NCBI RefSeq assembly: GCF_039555335.1
Contig: NC_092628.1
Coordinates: 32,867,727 to 32,931,726 of the forward strand
Direction: 5' to 3'
Origin: Amphiura filiformis
Lineage: Eukaryota > Echinodermata > Ophiuroidea > Amphilepidida > Amphiuridae
DNA length: 64,000 bases
The position numbers and the translations under genes are program-made. Shown here one piece after another: positions 10,557-22,985 of this stretch; within the stretch, counting starts at the first letter, position 1, and each line of letters opens with the position of its first letter. Below the pieces are notes generated by a model. That model made no database searches and was not told where the DNA came from. It worked only from the letters and a program-made list of their open reading frames with translations.

Positions 10557-10950
10557 AGATAAAAAAAGATTAGTTTGCGTCTGACATCATCTGTCAATCA
10601 AACCCAGCATTGTTTGTTTACAAGTGTTGTGATGATATCAGTTGCTGAACATGGCAATAAAACCGGGCACCTTATTGTTAATTTTGCACCTAAAAAATAC
10701 GGTACATACCATCTCAAAAGTTAGATCAGGAAACTTCCTTTCGCTGAAGGCACCATGTCAACAATGCCTAGAAAAGTTGCTTTTTACTTGTAAAAGTACG
10801 TAATTTTTCGCCATGTTCTGCTTTTCCTTTTCTCCGATCGGCACCAGATAAATCGATCTTCCTTTTTACGTGCTATCAACCAATCAAGGATCATAGGAAA
10901 TTTAAATGACACTTGACAGTGACGTCAGACGCAAACTAGTCTATTTATCT
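10557..10950. mobile_element. MITE with ~30-bp inverted ends (TTTGCGTCTGAC)
   Basis: TAGTTTGCGTCTGAC at 10571 is mirrored by GTCAGACGCAAACTA at 10924-10938, and AGATAAA / TTTATCT lie just outside. A CTGTCAA / TTGACAG pair extends the arms. The 300-base interior has no coding frame. Confidence 0.65.
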
Positions 10951-12509
10951 TTGTCTTTTATTATAAAAACATTCATTTTGTGTAAATTATTCTGGAGTGA
11001 TCACAGTTGCTAAATTTGTAATACTGATCAACAAATGGTAGTGCTGGACTCACATGTTCAAGGAAATACAACACCGGAAGGGTGTCGATCACCATCAGTT
11101 TGCATACAATGACGAGTCAACGTTTGCCAATCCGGAGATCGTTTGATTTGTCAAGCGCTGGATTTTCCCAAATATTTAATGAGTGGCGCTGTTTTCTAAG
11201 TGGTCAGTCGTCAAAACAACTTTGATCAAGCAAGATCGCAGAATTTACAAGGACTCATAATATGGTCAGAATTTGTACTTCAGCGCCTGTATTTCTGGTT
11301 TAAAGAAAGCAAACCCTTCAGCTAAAGTAAGATGTACGCATAAATATTAGCCAAGCTCAATTTTAGCCAAATTGGACAATCTAAAAAATTGTTTTAATGC
11401 GTTTCAAAACTGACGATGCTGTGATGACCGAACGAACGTGTTTATATACGGTACTATACCATTCAGCAAATTTCTTCAGCGGTGTTCATCTGCTCTCTCT
11501 GGTTATCGCATAAAAGAACTAGGTCACACGTAAACAGCTAAACACGTTGCTACACAGTTCTTGACCAGCAAATGAGGTGCCGATGTGATGATGATGTGAT
11601 TCAATCAGCCAATCAGAACCACACTTCTGTATGCCATAAACTGCGCCAAATTGGCAGACCGCTGAAGACAGCTGCTGAAAACTATTATAGCACCCTCTAT
11701 CTTCTATCCACACAGTATTAAACTATAGGGTCGCATGTCAGAAGGTGGTCCATTTTGCGTTACAGGCCAAAATCTTACCAAAAAATTATTTTTGGATATT
11801 TTGGAGGTTTTGACCAGGGCTGTTTATTAATCAACATGACTTTTGAAGAAAAAATATGTTTCGTTTTTGCGAAAACGGACAGTTTCCGCCTAATTAATGT
11901 ACAGGATTCAATGTAAATTTGAAAGTTTAAATGCATTTTTCTCCTTTTTGACTATTATCAGAGCAATTTACATTGCACATCATTGAAATAGAGTGTTTGG
12001 AATATTTTGTATCAGAATATGTTCCAAACATGATTATGAACATCTTGAGTCAATAAATGACTCTTTCAATAAAAGGCGTCTTGTATACAGGATGCGTAAA
12101 AAGTAATGTAAAATTAATTAATTATTTTTTGAATTTTTAAGGACAACTTGTTAACACTTCAACCTACTCAATTTTGAATGCAAATTTTGAATTTGTCAAC
12201 AAATTTCACCCCAGAAAATGTATACTTTTAGCATAGTAGGGTAACTAATAAGCGTGCTATGGCAAAATGCTGTTTCTTCAAATTCGATATATTAGAAAAC
12301 AATAGAATACATAAGGAATTACAAGTGCATTCCATGCAAATGACCGTACCACTTTACAAGTACTGATACTGAAAATGTTTAAATGTGTCAGAACAATACT
12401 CTGATGTGTTACTCCCAATTAAATTCTTAAAACAGCTCCTTATGATGTATTGTTTAAAAAGATATTCATTGCAAAACATGTCTGGGTATGACAAAAAACA
12501 ATATTCCCA
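10951..12509. other. Non-coding, includes a dispersed repeat copy
   Basis: About 11515-11660 (AACTAGGTCACA, GATGTGATGATG, CAGCCAATCAGAACC) is a diverged copy of 56010-56165 in the same orientation. The rest of the stretch is AT-rich and I see no gene in it. Confidence 0.5.
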
Positions 12510-13909
12510 TACCTGCCAACATTGAAAACCTAGAAAACAGAGTACATGGCGAACGTGGGCTTAAGCGCCACTGTAGTATCGCCTCTGACCGAGGGGTCCA
12601 GGTGCCCGCTTATCAAAGCCCCGGTGGGGGTTGAGGGGGCGAAGCCCCCCAAAGCTAGAGGGTTTCTACACTGTAAAAACCCTTATAAGCCCCTTCACAT
12701 TAGTCACATTTTATAGAAAAACAACAAGGTGAAAATGAAGCCCTAGGCTTTTATACACTTTGAGGAGGGATTTATACTCCATATCTAGCAACAATTTCAA
12801 CACATATTTGATGACTACAACCTTTGAAAAAATGTGAAAAAACATTCTGGGACCTGTTTTTATAAGTTTGAAAAATATGCTTCCTTCACACAGAAAATGT
12901 GCTTTTAAAGATGAAGTTTCCTATACTTTCGTACATAACGATCATTTGTTGAAGCGATTTTTTGGCTTTATAACAGGGCCTACGTGACTGATAGGACATT
13001 GATATGATGCACAATACAAAGGTGAAAATTTAAAAAAAAAATCCATTTTTTCTTAATTTTTACAAAATTTTTGGCAACTTGAGAACCTCTAGACCTATTC
13101 TGAAGGTTGCATTTGAGGAGGGATTTATACTCCTAAGCTGGCAACAATAGCAACACATATTTGATGACTGCAACCTTTGAAAAAATGTGAAAAAACATTC
13201 TGGGACTTGTTTTTACAAGTTTGAAAAATATGCTTCCTTCACATAGAAAATGTGCTTTTAAAAATGCAGTTTCCTATACTTTTGTACATAACGATCATTC
13301 GTTGAAGCGATTTTTTTTTTTTTAACAGGGCCTACGTGACTGATAGGACACTGATATGATGCACAATACAAAGTTAAAAATTCAGAAAAAAAAAAACATT
13401 TAACAAAAAACATGTCAAAGTTTTTGTTGACTTTGGAGAAACACTAGACGTATTCTGAAGTGCTAGGATCATTCACAGATGATTTGAAAAAAAAAAAAAT
13501 GGAAAACATTACAAAAAAATTACAGTTTGTTATCTTTAATATGGAAACCACTAACTAATGTTTATCTCTTCATCTATCACAATATTATACATGCATTGGT
13601 TTTCCATGCATTTTATAATATGTGCTAGATGAAGAGGTAAACATTAGTTAGTGGTTTGCATAAAAAGATAACAAACTGTAATTTTTTTGTAATTTTTTCA
13701 ATTTTTCAAATTAACTGTGAATGATCCTAGCACTTCAGAATAGGTCCAGTGGTTCTCAAAGTCGCCGAAAACTTTGGAAAAAAAATTTAAAAATTTTTTA
13801 ATTTTTTTATTTTATTTTTTCCCCAGAAAATCGGAGTACTCCGATTTTCGGGGGTTTAAAACTCGAAATCGGAGTAACTCCGCGAAAATCGGAGTAGTTG
13901 GCAGGTATG
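12510..13909. mobile_element. 1.4-kb non-autonomous DNA transposon, TIR TACCTGCCAAC
   Basis: TACCTGCCAAC begins at 12510, and GTTGGCAGGTATG ends at 13909. TATTCCCA occurs immediately on both sides (12502-12509 and 13910-13917), an 8-bp target duplication as made by hAT-type transposases. Inside are two tandem copies of a ~350-base unit (from GAGGAGGGATTTATACTCC at 12762 and 13110) and a long inverted repeat (AGTGCTAGGATCATTCAC at 13460 against its inverse at 13718). There is no transposase frame. Confidence 0.7.
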
Positions 13910-14224
13910 TATTCCCATTCACTCAGCACACTCAACCTCCTCCTGACCCACCTGCTCCTGACCCACCTGCTCCTCCACCCCCGCAATTATGTAAACTGCT
14001 GCCATTTTTTTGTTTAAACTTCTGTTTCATTGACATTTTCCACAATTTTTACCCCATCCTTCAGCTTTAAAATGAGACCTCATCTAGCTCAATAGGACAA
14101 GGAGTTGTTGCAGTATAACATTTGTCATTCCGCCCCATTTAGAAAAATGTAACACCTCCACCTTTTTAGGGTACGAACTTGTGACATGCGACCACAGGTG
14201 TGGGCGACTAATTCACCAATAGTC

Positions 14225-14285
14225 GTTAGTCGCGACTATTACTGGTAGTCGCGACTACAACTATTGAAAATCAAAAGTCGACTAA
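14225..14285. repeat. Cluster of AGTCGCGACT palindromes
   Basis: TAGTCGCGACTA-type palindromes recur at close spacing with ATAGTCG/CGACTAT half-sites. Confidence 0.6.
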
Positions 14286-15870
14286 CACAACTATATTTTT
14301 ATGTATTCATATGGTCATGTTTTTCATACTGGGACCCTAAAAAAGGTGGTGCTGTCACATTTTGCTAGATCATTTTGTCTTCTTATTCCTATGTTTTTGC
14401 TAAAATTCATCATGAACAAATGGTTTTGGTCTTATTTTGAAGATAAATTATTAATCTAATGAATTAATAACAAATACAATTAAATAAATGTATTAATTAA
14501 TTACTACAGCTTAATTAAGTTAATTAGTCAGGGTGGTGCCGGAAGTGGAGGAGCCGAGGCGGAGGAGCTCTATGTAAATCCAATGGGAAGTTGGTGTGCA
14601 TTAATAAAATTCATGCACTTTGGTGCCTAGTAGAAGTAAAAATGCAGTTTCATAGTTTTATCTTATTTTTTTAACTTTCAAACTATAATTGCTCAATAGT
14701 TAATCTTAATAAACTTTAGTAATTAAGGATTTAACGAGCTTTTAATTAATGCTGTGGAATATGTGTGTCATGCAATTCAATAGAATTCAGGATATAGGAT
14801 AGGTTTTCATAAATAGATGGACTTTTAAATTGTTTTAACTTTGAAATATCTATAAATATGTCTTCTCAAAGGAGATTATTCCAGTCAAAGGATTAATCTG
14901 ATGACATATTGATCTCTGGTTATTGTTAAATAGTTTGTTGATGTAGGCTTTAGAATTATGCATGTATATGCCTATGTACCATTGTTACAAATTACTTTAT
15001 ATTGATTTTTGGAACACCCTTTATGGGAATTAAATATTTAAATGTGATATTATAGCAATTCTTTAAACTATTTTGAATATATTTTCCAAATTCAAAGTGC
15101 ATTTGATTACAAATGCTACAATTAATGACCCTTTTACATTAAATTAAGCAATTTAAATACAACTGTTTTAATACCTTGTATAACACAATGGGCTTAACAA
15201 ATATGGTGCAAACTATATATTTAATGAAAGGGCTAATTGCATACATTCCAAATATCAAGTTCATTTTCCAATTTAATATACTATGTAGAAATATTGGAGT
15301 GGTAAAGAAATGTAATTTTTTTGGTACTTTTCATTGGAATCACCCTGTATATTTTTTGGCACACCCTGTATATCCATTCAAACTTTACAGATTTGTAATC
15401 CTGACAATATATGCTTTCTACAAATGTATAACTTTACATAGTTTAGGTGAAAACTTTTTGAAATATAATCAGAAATACAAAAAAGGAGTTGATTTTTGAC
15501 AAATTGCAAGATGTGACACAATTGGGTCCCACCTCAAAAAACATGACCATATCCAGCTGCACCGAAACCAACCAAATACGAAATACTAACATAAACTGGG
15601 AAAATGTGACAAAAACGTTACTCATTTACCAACAAATGACCATAAAGCATGAAACTTCATAAATCATCATGGTGTTTTTAACTTTTTATTGTAAATTTGC
15701 ACTGATCTTTACCCTATTTTTCGGTCCAATTTTGACCACAGATAGTCACGACTTAAAGGGGCATTTCTTGAGATTTTTACACCACTGGATACCTCTGGCT
15801 ACATAATGTTATGTACCGTACCAAATATTTCTTGCAGATTAATTCGTTTAGCAAAAATATCGCCAAATTT
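14286..15870. other. AT-rich DNA, no gene seen
   Basis: Long TTAATTAA-rich stretches at 14440-14530. Two CACCCTGTATAT motifs at 15344-15374 resemble transposon ends, but no partner was found. A short open frame at 15176-15499 has no recognisable domain. Confidence 0.5.
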
Positions 15871-15900
15871 GAATTTCGTTCTGGTGCACCAGAACGAAAT
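15871..15900. repeat. Perfect 30-base palindrome
   Basis: AATTTCGTTCTGGTG is followed directly by its reverse complement CACCAGAACGAAATT. Confidence 0.85.
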
Positions 15901-16043
15901 TACAACTCATTGTCTATGGAGCAGTGTACATGTAATACACATAATCATGCATAACTCGCAAAAGCATAAAATCGGAATCAACTGAAATTTTGGAAATAAG
16001 CTTTTTCGTGGATATCTACTGAAAAATGTCATAAAAGAGGATG

Positions 16044-16310
16044 CTATAGTAAGAATTCCAATTGAATGAACGTAGCTTTTAACAGCTGCACTCGATCCAA
16101 CCGCGATCGTATATTGCGTTACGTATTTCAAACTACAAAGCGAACGCACGACCTTGGATACAATGCTATCCAATCACGAGTGCGTTGGCATGCCATGGTT
16201 GGATTCACTTCCGTGTTACTCACGCACAGTCGTACATCACGCAGTGTACGCAAAAATTTGTCCCGCTATTGAAAGCTGCGTTCATTCAATTGGAATTCCC
16301 ACTACTATAG
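16044..16310. mobile_element. MITE with inverted ends CTATAGTA...AATTCCAATTGAATGAACG
   Basis: CTATAGTAAGAATTCC with AATTGAATGAACG (16044-16072) is mirrored by CGTTCATTCAATTGGAATT...ACTATAG at 16279-16310. No coding frame. Confidence 0.65.
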
Positions 16311-16339
16311 GATCACGAAATCCTCCTTCAGTCGTAATC

Positions 16340-18005
16340 GTGACTAATAATAATAATGAGGCGTTTGTATAGCGCAGAAATACCTTTAAAAAGGCCTCTA
16401 AGCGCTTTACATAAATATGCAACCAATACACAAAATTAAAAGTTATAAAAAACAATGATAAAACCGCATTAAATATACAAAGTTCAGAGAGTGAAAGCAG
16501 CACTCATAAACATGACCATACGATAAAACGTGATTTAACAAGCTAACATATTATACATGTAGGTCCAAAACATACAATATACATATGACTTAAAAACAAC
16601 ATAAGCAATCTGAAAAGAAAAATTGCACAAAATTGATTCATGCATGGCATCCAGGCAGCAGACGAGTTGGAGAGAGCAAAAACAGACCATCACCTCCGTG
16701 GAACGGACAAGCCGAACGGATGGAAAAAACCGACAGAGGTGAGAAAACTAAAACGTCTGCCTAACTGGATACCACGCACAACATAGCAGCAAAACACAAA
16801 TAATTTAAACTGTTGGATTGATAAAAGATGAGTTTTAACAGTTTCTTGAAGGTGGCAAGTGACGCGCATTCCTAATCTGCTGAGGTAACCCATTCCACAA
16901 CTTAGGTGAAGAAACTGAGAAGGCACGTTCTCCGTACGTTGATGTTGCTACAGTCCGTGGTACTTCAAGGAGAGAAAGCGACGACGACCGAAGGGAGCGG
17001 CTCGGTTTGTAGGTGTTAAGAAGTTCTTTCAGTCCATTCAGTGATTTGTATGTGATCATGAGGATTTTGAAGACAATTCGATCTTTCACAGGAAGCCAGT
17101 GCAGCTCATTTCGGCGTAAATCGTTGATATTAACGCGATGGCCACTGACTCCTAAAACAAGTCGCACGGCACTGTTTTGTACCCGTTGAAGCTTAGAAAT
17201 TGCAGAACTTGTTAGACCAAAGAGCAGACTATTGTTAGCATCAAGTCTGGATGTCACAAATGCATGCACTAAACGTTCTGCTGTAGGACCGGTCGATGTA
17301 TTTCCGAATCGGCCAATTTTGGAGATAGCCAGACACGCATGCGCGACATACATTGTTCACTTGAGGTATGAGCGTCATGTACTGGTCAAATAGGACTCCA
17401 AGGTTGCGCACTTCTGAAGCAATGTCAACTTCTGAGTCGCCAACTTTGATGGTAGAAATTGGTGTCGGATTCCTGCTAAATCGCGAAGATAAATGCAACA
17501 CCTCAGTCTTTGAATCGTTCAGAAGCAATCTATTTTCTGCAGTCCATGCTTTCACGCCTCGAACGCAGTCTTCATGGCGTTGAAGTTGGTCGTCGCTACT
17601 AGGATCCAATACAAGATACAACTGTGTATCGTCGTCGCGTGAGATCATAGTTTCAACACCATATGACTTAATCAAGTCTTTAAGCGTGGCAGCATAAACT
17701 GTAAACATGAATGGTCCAGCGACAGATCATTGAGGTACGGAGCAGTTCATGGAGTGTGTCGCAGATACACTGTCGCCAATAACAACTGATTGTTGGCGAT
17801 TACAAAGGTAGCTAGTACACCAGGCAAGCGCTTTTCCGTGGACTCCGTAACGATCTCTCAGCCGCCAGTAATATCTGATGGTCGACTGTATCAAAAGCGG
17901 CCGAGAGATCGAGTAGAACAAGCACAACATCAGAACGCTGGTCAACAGCACGCAATATATCGTTCTGTACTCGCACTAGAGCAGTCTCCGTGCTGAAATG
18001 CCAGC
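16340..18005 (-). pseudogene. 5'-truncated non-LTR retrotransposon (CR1/L2-like) RT, decayed
   Basis: Reading the reverse strand from 18005: [20 protein letters not shown] (about 17930-17870) is the RT motif containing the first catalytic Asp. CSVPQ then meets a stop where PQGSVLGP is expected (17735). DDDTQLYLVLDPSS near 17625 is the YADD-type box. AENRLLLNDSKTEVLHL follows, and then the thumb and C-terminal part with LQRVQNSAVRLVLG, ELHWLPVKDRIVFKILMITYKSLNG and WNGLPQQIR (17190-16870). A 3' UTR ends at AATAATAATAAT near 16345, reading GCGCTATACAAACGCC before the ATT-type tail as in L2/CR1 elements. The 5' part is missing, and frameshifts plus a stop mark it inactive. Confidence 0.85.
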
Positions 18006-18089
18006 AAGACTTCAGTCTTTATCATAAACATCAGGGCATAGGAAAAATATTTCCTGTCTGGGAACTAACACTATGTTGCTTTAAATTTT

Positions 18090-18560
18090 CTGTGAAATTC
18101 GCGAGCGCCTTTTCGCTCGCCCTTAACGGTTGGGGTCCAGGGGCTCAAAAAGCCTAATAAACTCATGGATTTTAGACTTTTTAAAGTAAGCAGGGGTCGA
18201 GCCCAGGCGATTTTAGCAGATTTAGCACCCCAAAAGAGGCCATTTGTGACATAATAAATGCATATATCTATGTTAAAGTAATTCTTGGCCTGTTTCAGAC
18301 GTTTTTGAAAAAAATGCTTCCTTCAACCTAAAAAAGTGGTTTTAAATGTTCAGTTTCCTATAGGGGCCTACTTTTGTACATGAGAGACATTCTTCAAAGT
18401 TTATTCTTTGCCTAATAACATGGCCTACATGGCTAATATTAATATATTTAATGCACAATATAAAAACGATGATTCATAAAATTTTTGACACCCCCCTCTT
18501 CGGGTATGTGGGAGGGGCCCCCATGCGGGGGGGGGTACTAATGTGCATGAAGAATGCATT
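18090..18560. repeat. Dispersed repeat fragment related to the 12.7-13.4 kb unit
   Basis: AATGCTTCCTTCA, TTTCCTATA, TTTTGTACAT and GCACAATATAAA follow in the same order as inside the element at 12510-13909, at lower identity. Confidence 0.5.
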
Positions 18561-18711
18561 GTATGATAAGAGTAATGTTTAAAATACGCTACATTTTATG
18601 CTCTACAATACAACAATGAACAAGAGTTGCGTGTTGGACTTCCTCATCTTCAGAATTATCTTGTGGGATTCATTTCCGACATGGTCAAGTAATTATAGCA
18701 TAAATTTTAAT

Positions 18712-19595
18712 AACATGTTTTTCCTGGCCTTACACAAACTCTAACCCATCTCACAAACCTTACTATAAATATACACACCCAACCAAGCCTAACACCCTTG
18801 CCCAACCCCCAAAAGAGAATAGGGGTGAAATTGATTTCACCCCAAAATCGGACCTACATGTATAGCATGTTTAGTATTATTAAATGCATGAATATATAAA
18901 GTGTCAATTACTTTATTTAGCCTCATCTCATCAAAATAGCTATTTTTATGGCTTATTATATAAAGGAGAAAGCTTTCACATAATTTTGGAAATAAAAAAA
19001 AAATCTAAAATTCTGAAAATCTGAAAATACAAAACAAATACATTAAAGTGCATAAGCTTTTTTCTTCTGGATAAGAATTTTTTTCTTGCATGCAACAGCT
19101 TTTTCTTGCAGGTTAGAAATTTGATAAATAGGTCCATGCATGCATTTTGTATATGATGACCTATTTATCAAATTTCTACCCTGCAATAAAAAGGCTGTTG
19201 CATGTAAGAAAAAAAGTTCTTACCCAGAAGAAAAAAGCTTTTGCACTTAAATGTATTTTTTTTATTTCCAGAATTTTAGAAATTTTTCAAATTTCCAAAA
19301 TTATGTGAAAGGTTTCTGATTCTCTTTTATTTTGTTAGCAATAAAAATAACAATTTCCATGAAAATTGAAATGAGGCAAATTTAAAGTAATTAAAACGTC
19401 ATAAACACATTCATGCAATGCATTTAAAAACATTAAATATAGGTCAGATTTTCTGTCATTTTCAGGTGAAATCAATTTCTACCCTAATTCCCTTTTGGGT
19501 GTAAGGGCAAGGGTTTTGGGTTATGTTAAAGGTTAGTTGGGCTTGGGTGTTTTGAATACATGCAGTAAGGTTTGTAGGAAAACATTTCAAAAAAA
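18712..19595. mobile_element. Long foldback element centred near 19145
   Basis: Nearly the whole stretch is an imperfect palindrome. AACCCCCAAAAGAGAATAGGGG (split here as AACCCCCAAAAGAG / AATAGGGG) at 18805 matches inverted sequence at 19480-19520. GGTTAGAAATTTGATAAATAG (19111) with ATAGGTCCATG matches inverted CTATTTATCAAATTTCTACC at 19162. Arms are about 400 bases with no coding frame. Confidence 0.7.
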
Positions 19596-19598
19596 CTT

Positions 19599-19601
<3 letters not shown>

Positions 19602-19637
<36 letters not shown>

Positions 19638-19665
19638 GATTTTTTTTTTTTTTTTTTCCAATTTT
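19602..19665. repeat. Poly-A / poly-T low-complexity run
   Basis: A run of over 30 A residues, TCGA, then a T run. Length may be unreliable in assembly. Confidence 0.8.
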
Positions 19666-19863
19666 TTTTTCTGTGACCTCCAATTTTTTTTCTGGGAACG
19701 GCGCGGCCGCGTTACCGCGGATTTCGAGGGCCTGATAAACATAACATTTGACATCTACGGACCAGTTACTGGAACTAGACTATTTGCTGCCTACTAATCA
19801 ACTAGGAAAAAAGTGATTGTCGTCCAACTCTATAATCATGACAATGCTATAATATTTAGTATA

Positions 19864-20222
19864 TTAAGGGGGTACTACACCCCCTGGCCAATTTTGTGCC
19901 TATTTTTGCATTTTTCTCAAAAATTACAGCGCATTGGTGACAAGTAAGATATGTATATTATAGGAGCAAGGACTACAACTACTGCACTGAAAATTCAGCA
20001 ACTCAAGGCAAGTAGTTATTGATTTATTGATCAAATATTGGTTTTCCCTCATTTTTTTTGCAACTCCACAACTGTTGTCTGTGAGCTGTGCTGAAATAAA
20101 ATTTCCAGTGCAGTAGTAGTTGTAGTCCTTGCCCCTATAATATACATATCTTACTTGTCACCAAGCTATAATTTTTGAGAAAAATAGGCACAAAATTGGG
20201 CAGGGGTGTAGTACCCCCTTAA
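19864..20222. mobile_element. TTAA-flanked MITE with TIR GGGGGTACTACACCCC
   Basis: TTAAGGGGGTACTACACCCC at 19864 is mirrored by GGGGTGTAGTACCCCCTTAA ending 20222. The arms continue inward for about 120 bases on each side (AGTAAGATATGTATATTATA against its inverse). TTAA at both ends suggests a piggyBac-type target. No coding. Confidence 0.8.
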
Positions 20223-21529
20223 CTATATTTGTGTCGTCGAGGATAGTCATGATTAGACACATTTAATTTGATTTCTCTAATCTAGTACTGACTAGTCTAT
20301 GTCACGTCAAATGGCAGATCTAGCCTAGACTTGCTTGCCAGTCCTATATACGCCGTACCTATGTATATTAAGGACTGGCTTACGCCATTTTGGATGTCAA
20401 TGGGAAATACACACTTAACGATTTGCGCCGGTTAGAAACTTGAAAAAAAATCTTTAAAATGTTATCAATGTATAATGTGGTACCAACCTTATTGTGCTTG
20501 CTAATTTATGATTCGGTTGAAACAAAATTAAGGATCGAATGCATTTTAGTGTCCAAAAGGCAAAATTATCGTCAAAGTTCTGCGAAATCGTCACCCTTGC
20601 GAAGGGTTCAGAATTCGAACCGAAGCGAAAATATCCGATCTTTGCGATCAAAAACACAAAATTACAACTTTAATTAAACATACTATTGGCAAAAGACATT
20701 ATTACCAAACAATATAGAATAGAAAATTTGACATCATTTTCTCAAAATATTGAAGAAATTTGCTCACTAGACATCGAAAAAGTACGCAATCCAATTCCCG
20801 TTCAAACGCGTGAGAAACTGAAAGTGCATAATCCCGACTAATCTAGCCAGACAGAGGACTAAAAAGAATTTAACATTATCAAATAAATAATTGAATAATG
20901 AAATGACCATCAGAAATGACAGAAGTAAAAAGTGTCAAAATCTTGAAAATCACAAAGACTTTAAAAATACCTGTCCACCTGCTGTCAAGTTATAAATGGC
21001 ATGCATTTTCACCATACATTGAACATTCATCAATGCATCAATGGTTTGACTTGTGTATGAATCTGTATGTGAAGAAATGTAAACACGGACTCCTGAAGAC
21101 GGATCATTTTCACACTTTCCTGCTTTAATTACGACCTTTATAATGAGTACACCGATAGATAACATATCACACTTACCTTATTTCGATAGATTTGGCGCAA
21201 AATTGTCTGAACTCATAGTGTCTTGGAGTACTTTTCAATGAAATTTTCGTTTGTATTTCATTGATATTGGGCGTACGCGATCGTCATGTAGGACTGGATG
21301 GCTTGCGTTTCAGATGACACTCATTACGTGGCTGTCAATTGAATAAATAATAAACTGGGAATCACTACCGTCGTAATTGCTAGTCTCTTTTACAAGCAAT
21401 GTAAACATTGATGAAAATGGCCAGCATAGCGCAATATTACAGTTATAATCTTGAAAGTAGTCATGTTTAAGAGGGTAAAAATACAACGTACGTATAATTA
21501 TTTTTATTTTCTTCTCGAGCATAACCAAT
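20223..21529. other. No gene seen
   Basis: AT-rich sequence. Short open frames on both strands carry no recognised domain. Confidence 0.5.
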
Positions 21530-21601
21530 TCCTCGATAGTATAGTGGAGAGTATCCCCGCCTGTCACGCGGGAGACCGGGGTTCAATTCCCCGTCGGGGA
21601 G
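21530..21601 (+). tRNA. tRNA-Asp (anticodon GTC)
   Basis: All four arms fold. The acceptor stem TCCTCGA pairs with TCGGGGA (one T-G pair). The D arm carries TAGTATAGTGG, which serves as the A box. The anticodon arm is CCCGC-CTGTCAC-GCGGG with GTC in the loop. The T arm is CCGGG-GTTCAAT-TCCCCG, which carries the B box GGTTCAATTCC. The discriminator base is G, usual for tRNA-Asp. No intron and no encoded CCA, as expected for a nuclear gene. It is a lone intact copy, not part of a cluster in this window. Confidence 0.95.
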
Positions 21602-21606
21602 GTTAA

Positions 21607-21627
21607 TCTTTTGGTACTTTTTTTTAA
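21607..21627 (+). terminator. Pol III terminator of the tRNA-Asp gene
   Basis: CTTTTGG at 21608 and a longer T run at 21618 follow the tRNA within 25 bases. Runs of four or more T stop RNA polymerase III. Confidence 0.7.
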
Positions 21628-21734
21628 TTTATCTTTTTGCATCATACAGAGTATTTCAAAATAACGAAAAGTTATGCATTTTTCTTTTCATTTTTTTAGA
21701 AAGAGTTGTACTATGACCATAAAATAAATTATAT

Positions 21735-22140
21735 AAAATAGGGCAAAAGGATTTTAGGCCAAAGAAAAAATAAACATGTTTCACGTCCCCTCCCGCTTCC
21801 TTTTTTGAGGTTTCCTCAAATATATATTTATTTTTTGAAATTCAGTTATAACTTTTCAAAAAATATGTCTAGGAAGTTGGGATGCATTCTATAGCCTTGT
21901 TAAGATACAAGAAACACTTTAGGAAGGTTTTGTGATCATTAGAGGGGGTGTAACTCTCAGAACAACAAATAAAAAATGGCCTCCTCCTTTTTCCAGGCAT
22001 TATTGTATACGCTAAAACAGCTCTAAGTATGGGTATTTACACCAATTTTGCGATAAAAATAGAAAATAAAAAGCCCCTCTTCCTCCTTTTTTTTCGAAAA
22101 CCCGGACGTGAAACATGTTTTATTTTTTACTTGGCCTTAT
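21735..22140. mobile_element. Foldback element
   Basis: AGGCCAAAGAAAAAATAAAC and ATGTTTCACGTCC at 21758-21787 are mirrored by GGACGTGAAACATGTTTTAT and TTTTTACTTGGCCT at 22104-22138. No coding frame inside. Confidence 0.6.
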
Positions 22141-22174
22141 CATTTTTATGTTATCGGGCATGCGGGGAGGAGGT

Positions 22175-22270
22175 CGCGGTGGTGGCGGGGGGGGTGGACA
22201 CTGGACTTTGGAAGTGACGGGGACGTGCAGATAGTTCGAAACTAGGGGTCTTTCGGTGGGAAAAAATTGA
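22175..22270. repeat. Fragment of the GGGGGCACT...GAAGTGACGGG repeat family
   Basis: CACTGGACTTTGGAAGTGACGG (written CACTGGACTT + TGGAAGTGACGG) followed by a GGGGTCTTTCGGTGGG-type block resembles one end of the foldback at 39053-39556. Confidence 0.5.
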
Positions 22271-22917
22271 AATTATTTGATGTGAAAAATTACATACTAG
22301 GCCTACAACGACAACTGGCCGATTCCACTATCAAAAAAAAAAAAAAAAAAAAAATCAGGTTTGAAAAAAATTAACCAATTTCATATTATAAGATCGTACA
22401 TTATCATGACTAGGTATTGTTGGTCGAAGCAGCCAAACAATCGATCTTCATTATCTCATTATATTGATAACACTTTTATGGTTTGTAAAAGTTCATTCTA
22501 CAATAGGCCTATTTAATATAACTTTGAAAACTTGATTGATTTATTGTTGTTAATGAGTTATGTACGTTTTCGCGTCTGGTCCCACGGGACCTGACGCTGA
22601 TATAGTGTTGGAATTAAATCCCCAGTGAGTTCCAGTGACACATTCTAGAAGTTAACTGTTGTAACTCAGCTGAAGATATGCATACAGTGATCATTGACAT
22701 ACTGAGACAGAGACTGCAGCATGTCGTACCTGGCCTCGGCCGATGTCAGTGAACTTTCTCCATCCCACACATGCATATGAGCTTAAGAGCTCATATTACC
22801 ATTAATAGACTAGCGATAAGAAACTAGGCCAAAAAAAAATTGTGTGTGTTGCCCTCTTTTGTGACAGGGATTGGTTAAATATATTAACCCTTAATAAATG
22901 GAGAAAGAAGAGTTTTC

Positions 22918-22921
<4 letters not shown>

Positions 22922-22949
<28 letters not shown>

Positions 22950-22985
22950 TTAATTAATTAATTAATTAATTAACTAATTAATTAC
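22922..22985. repeat. AAAT and TTAA microsatellite
   Basis: About seven AAAT units, then about six TTAA units, with minor interruption. Confidence 0.85.
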
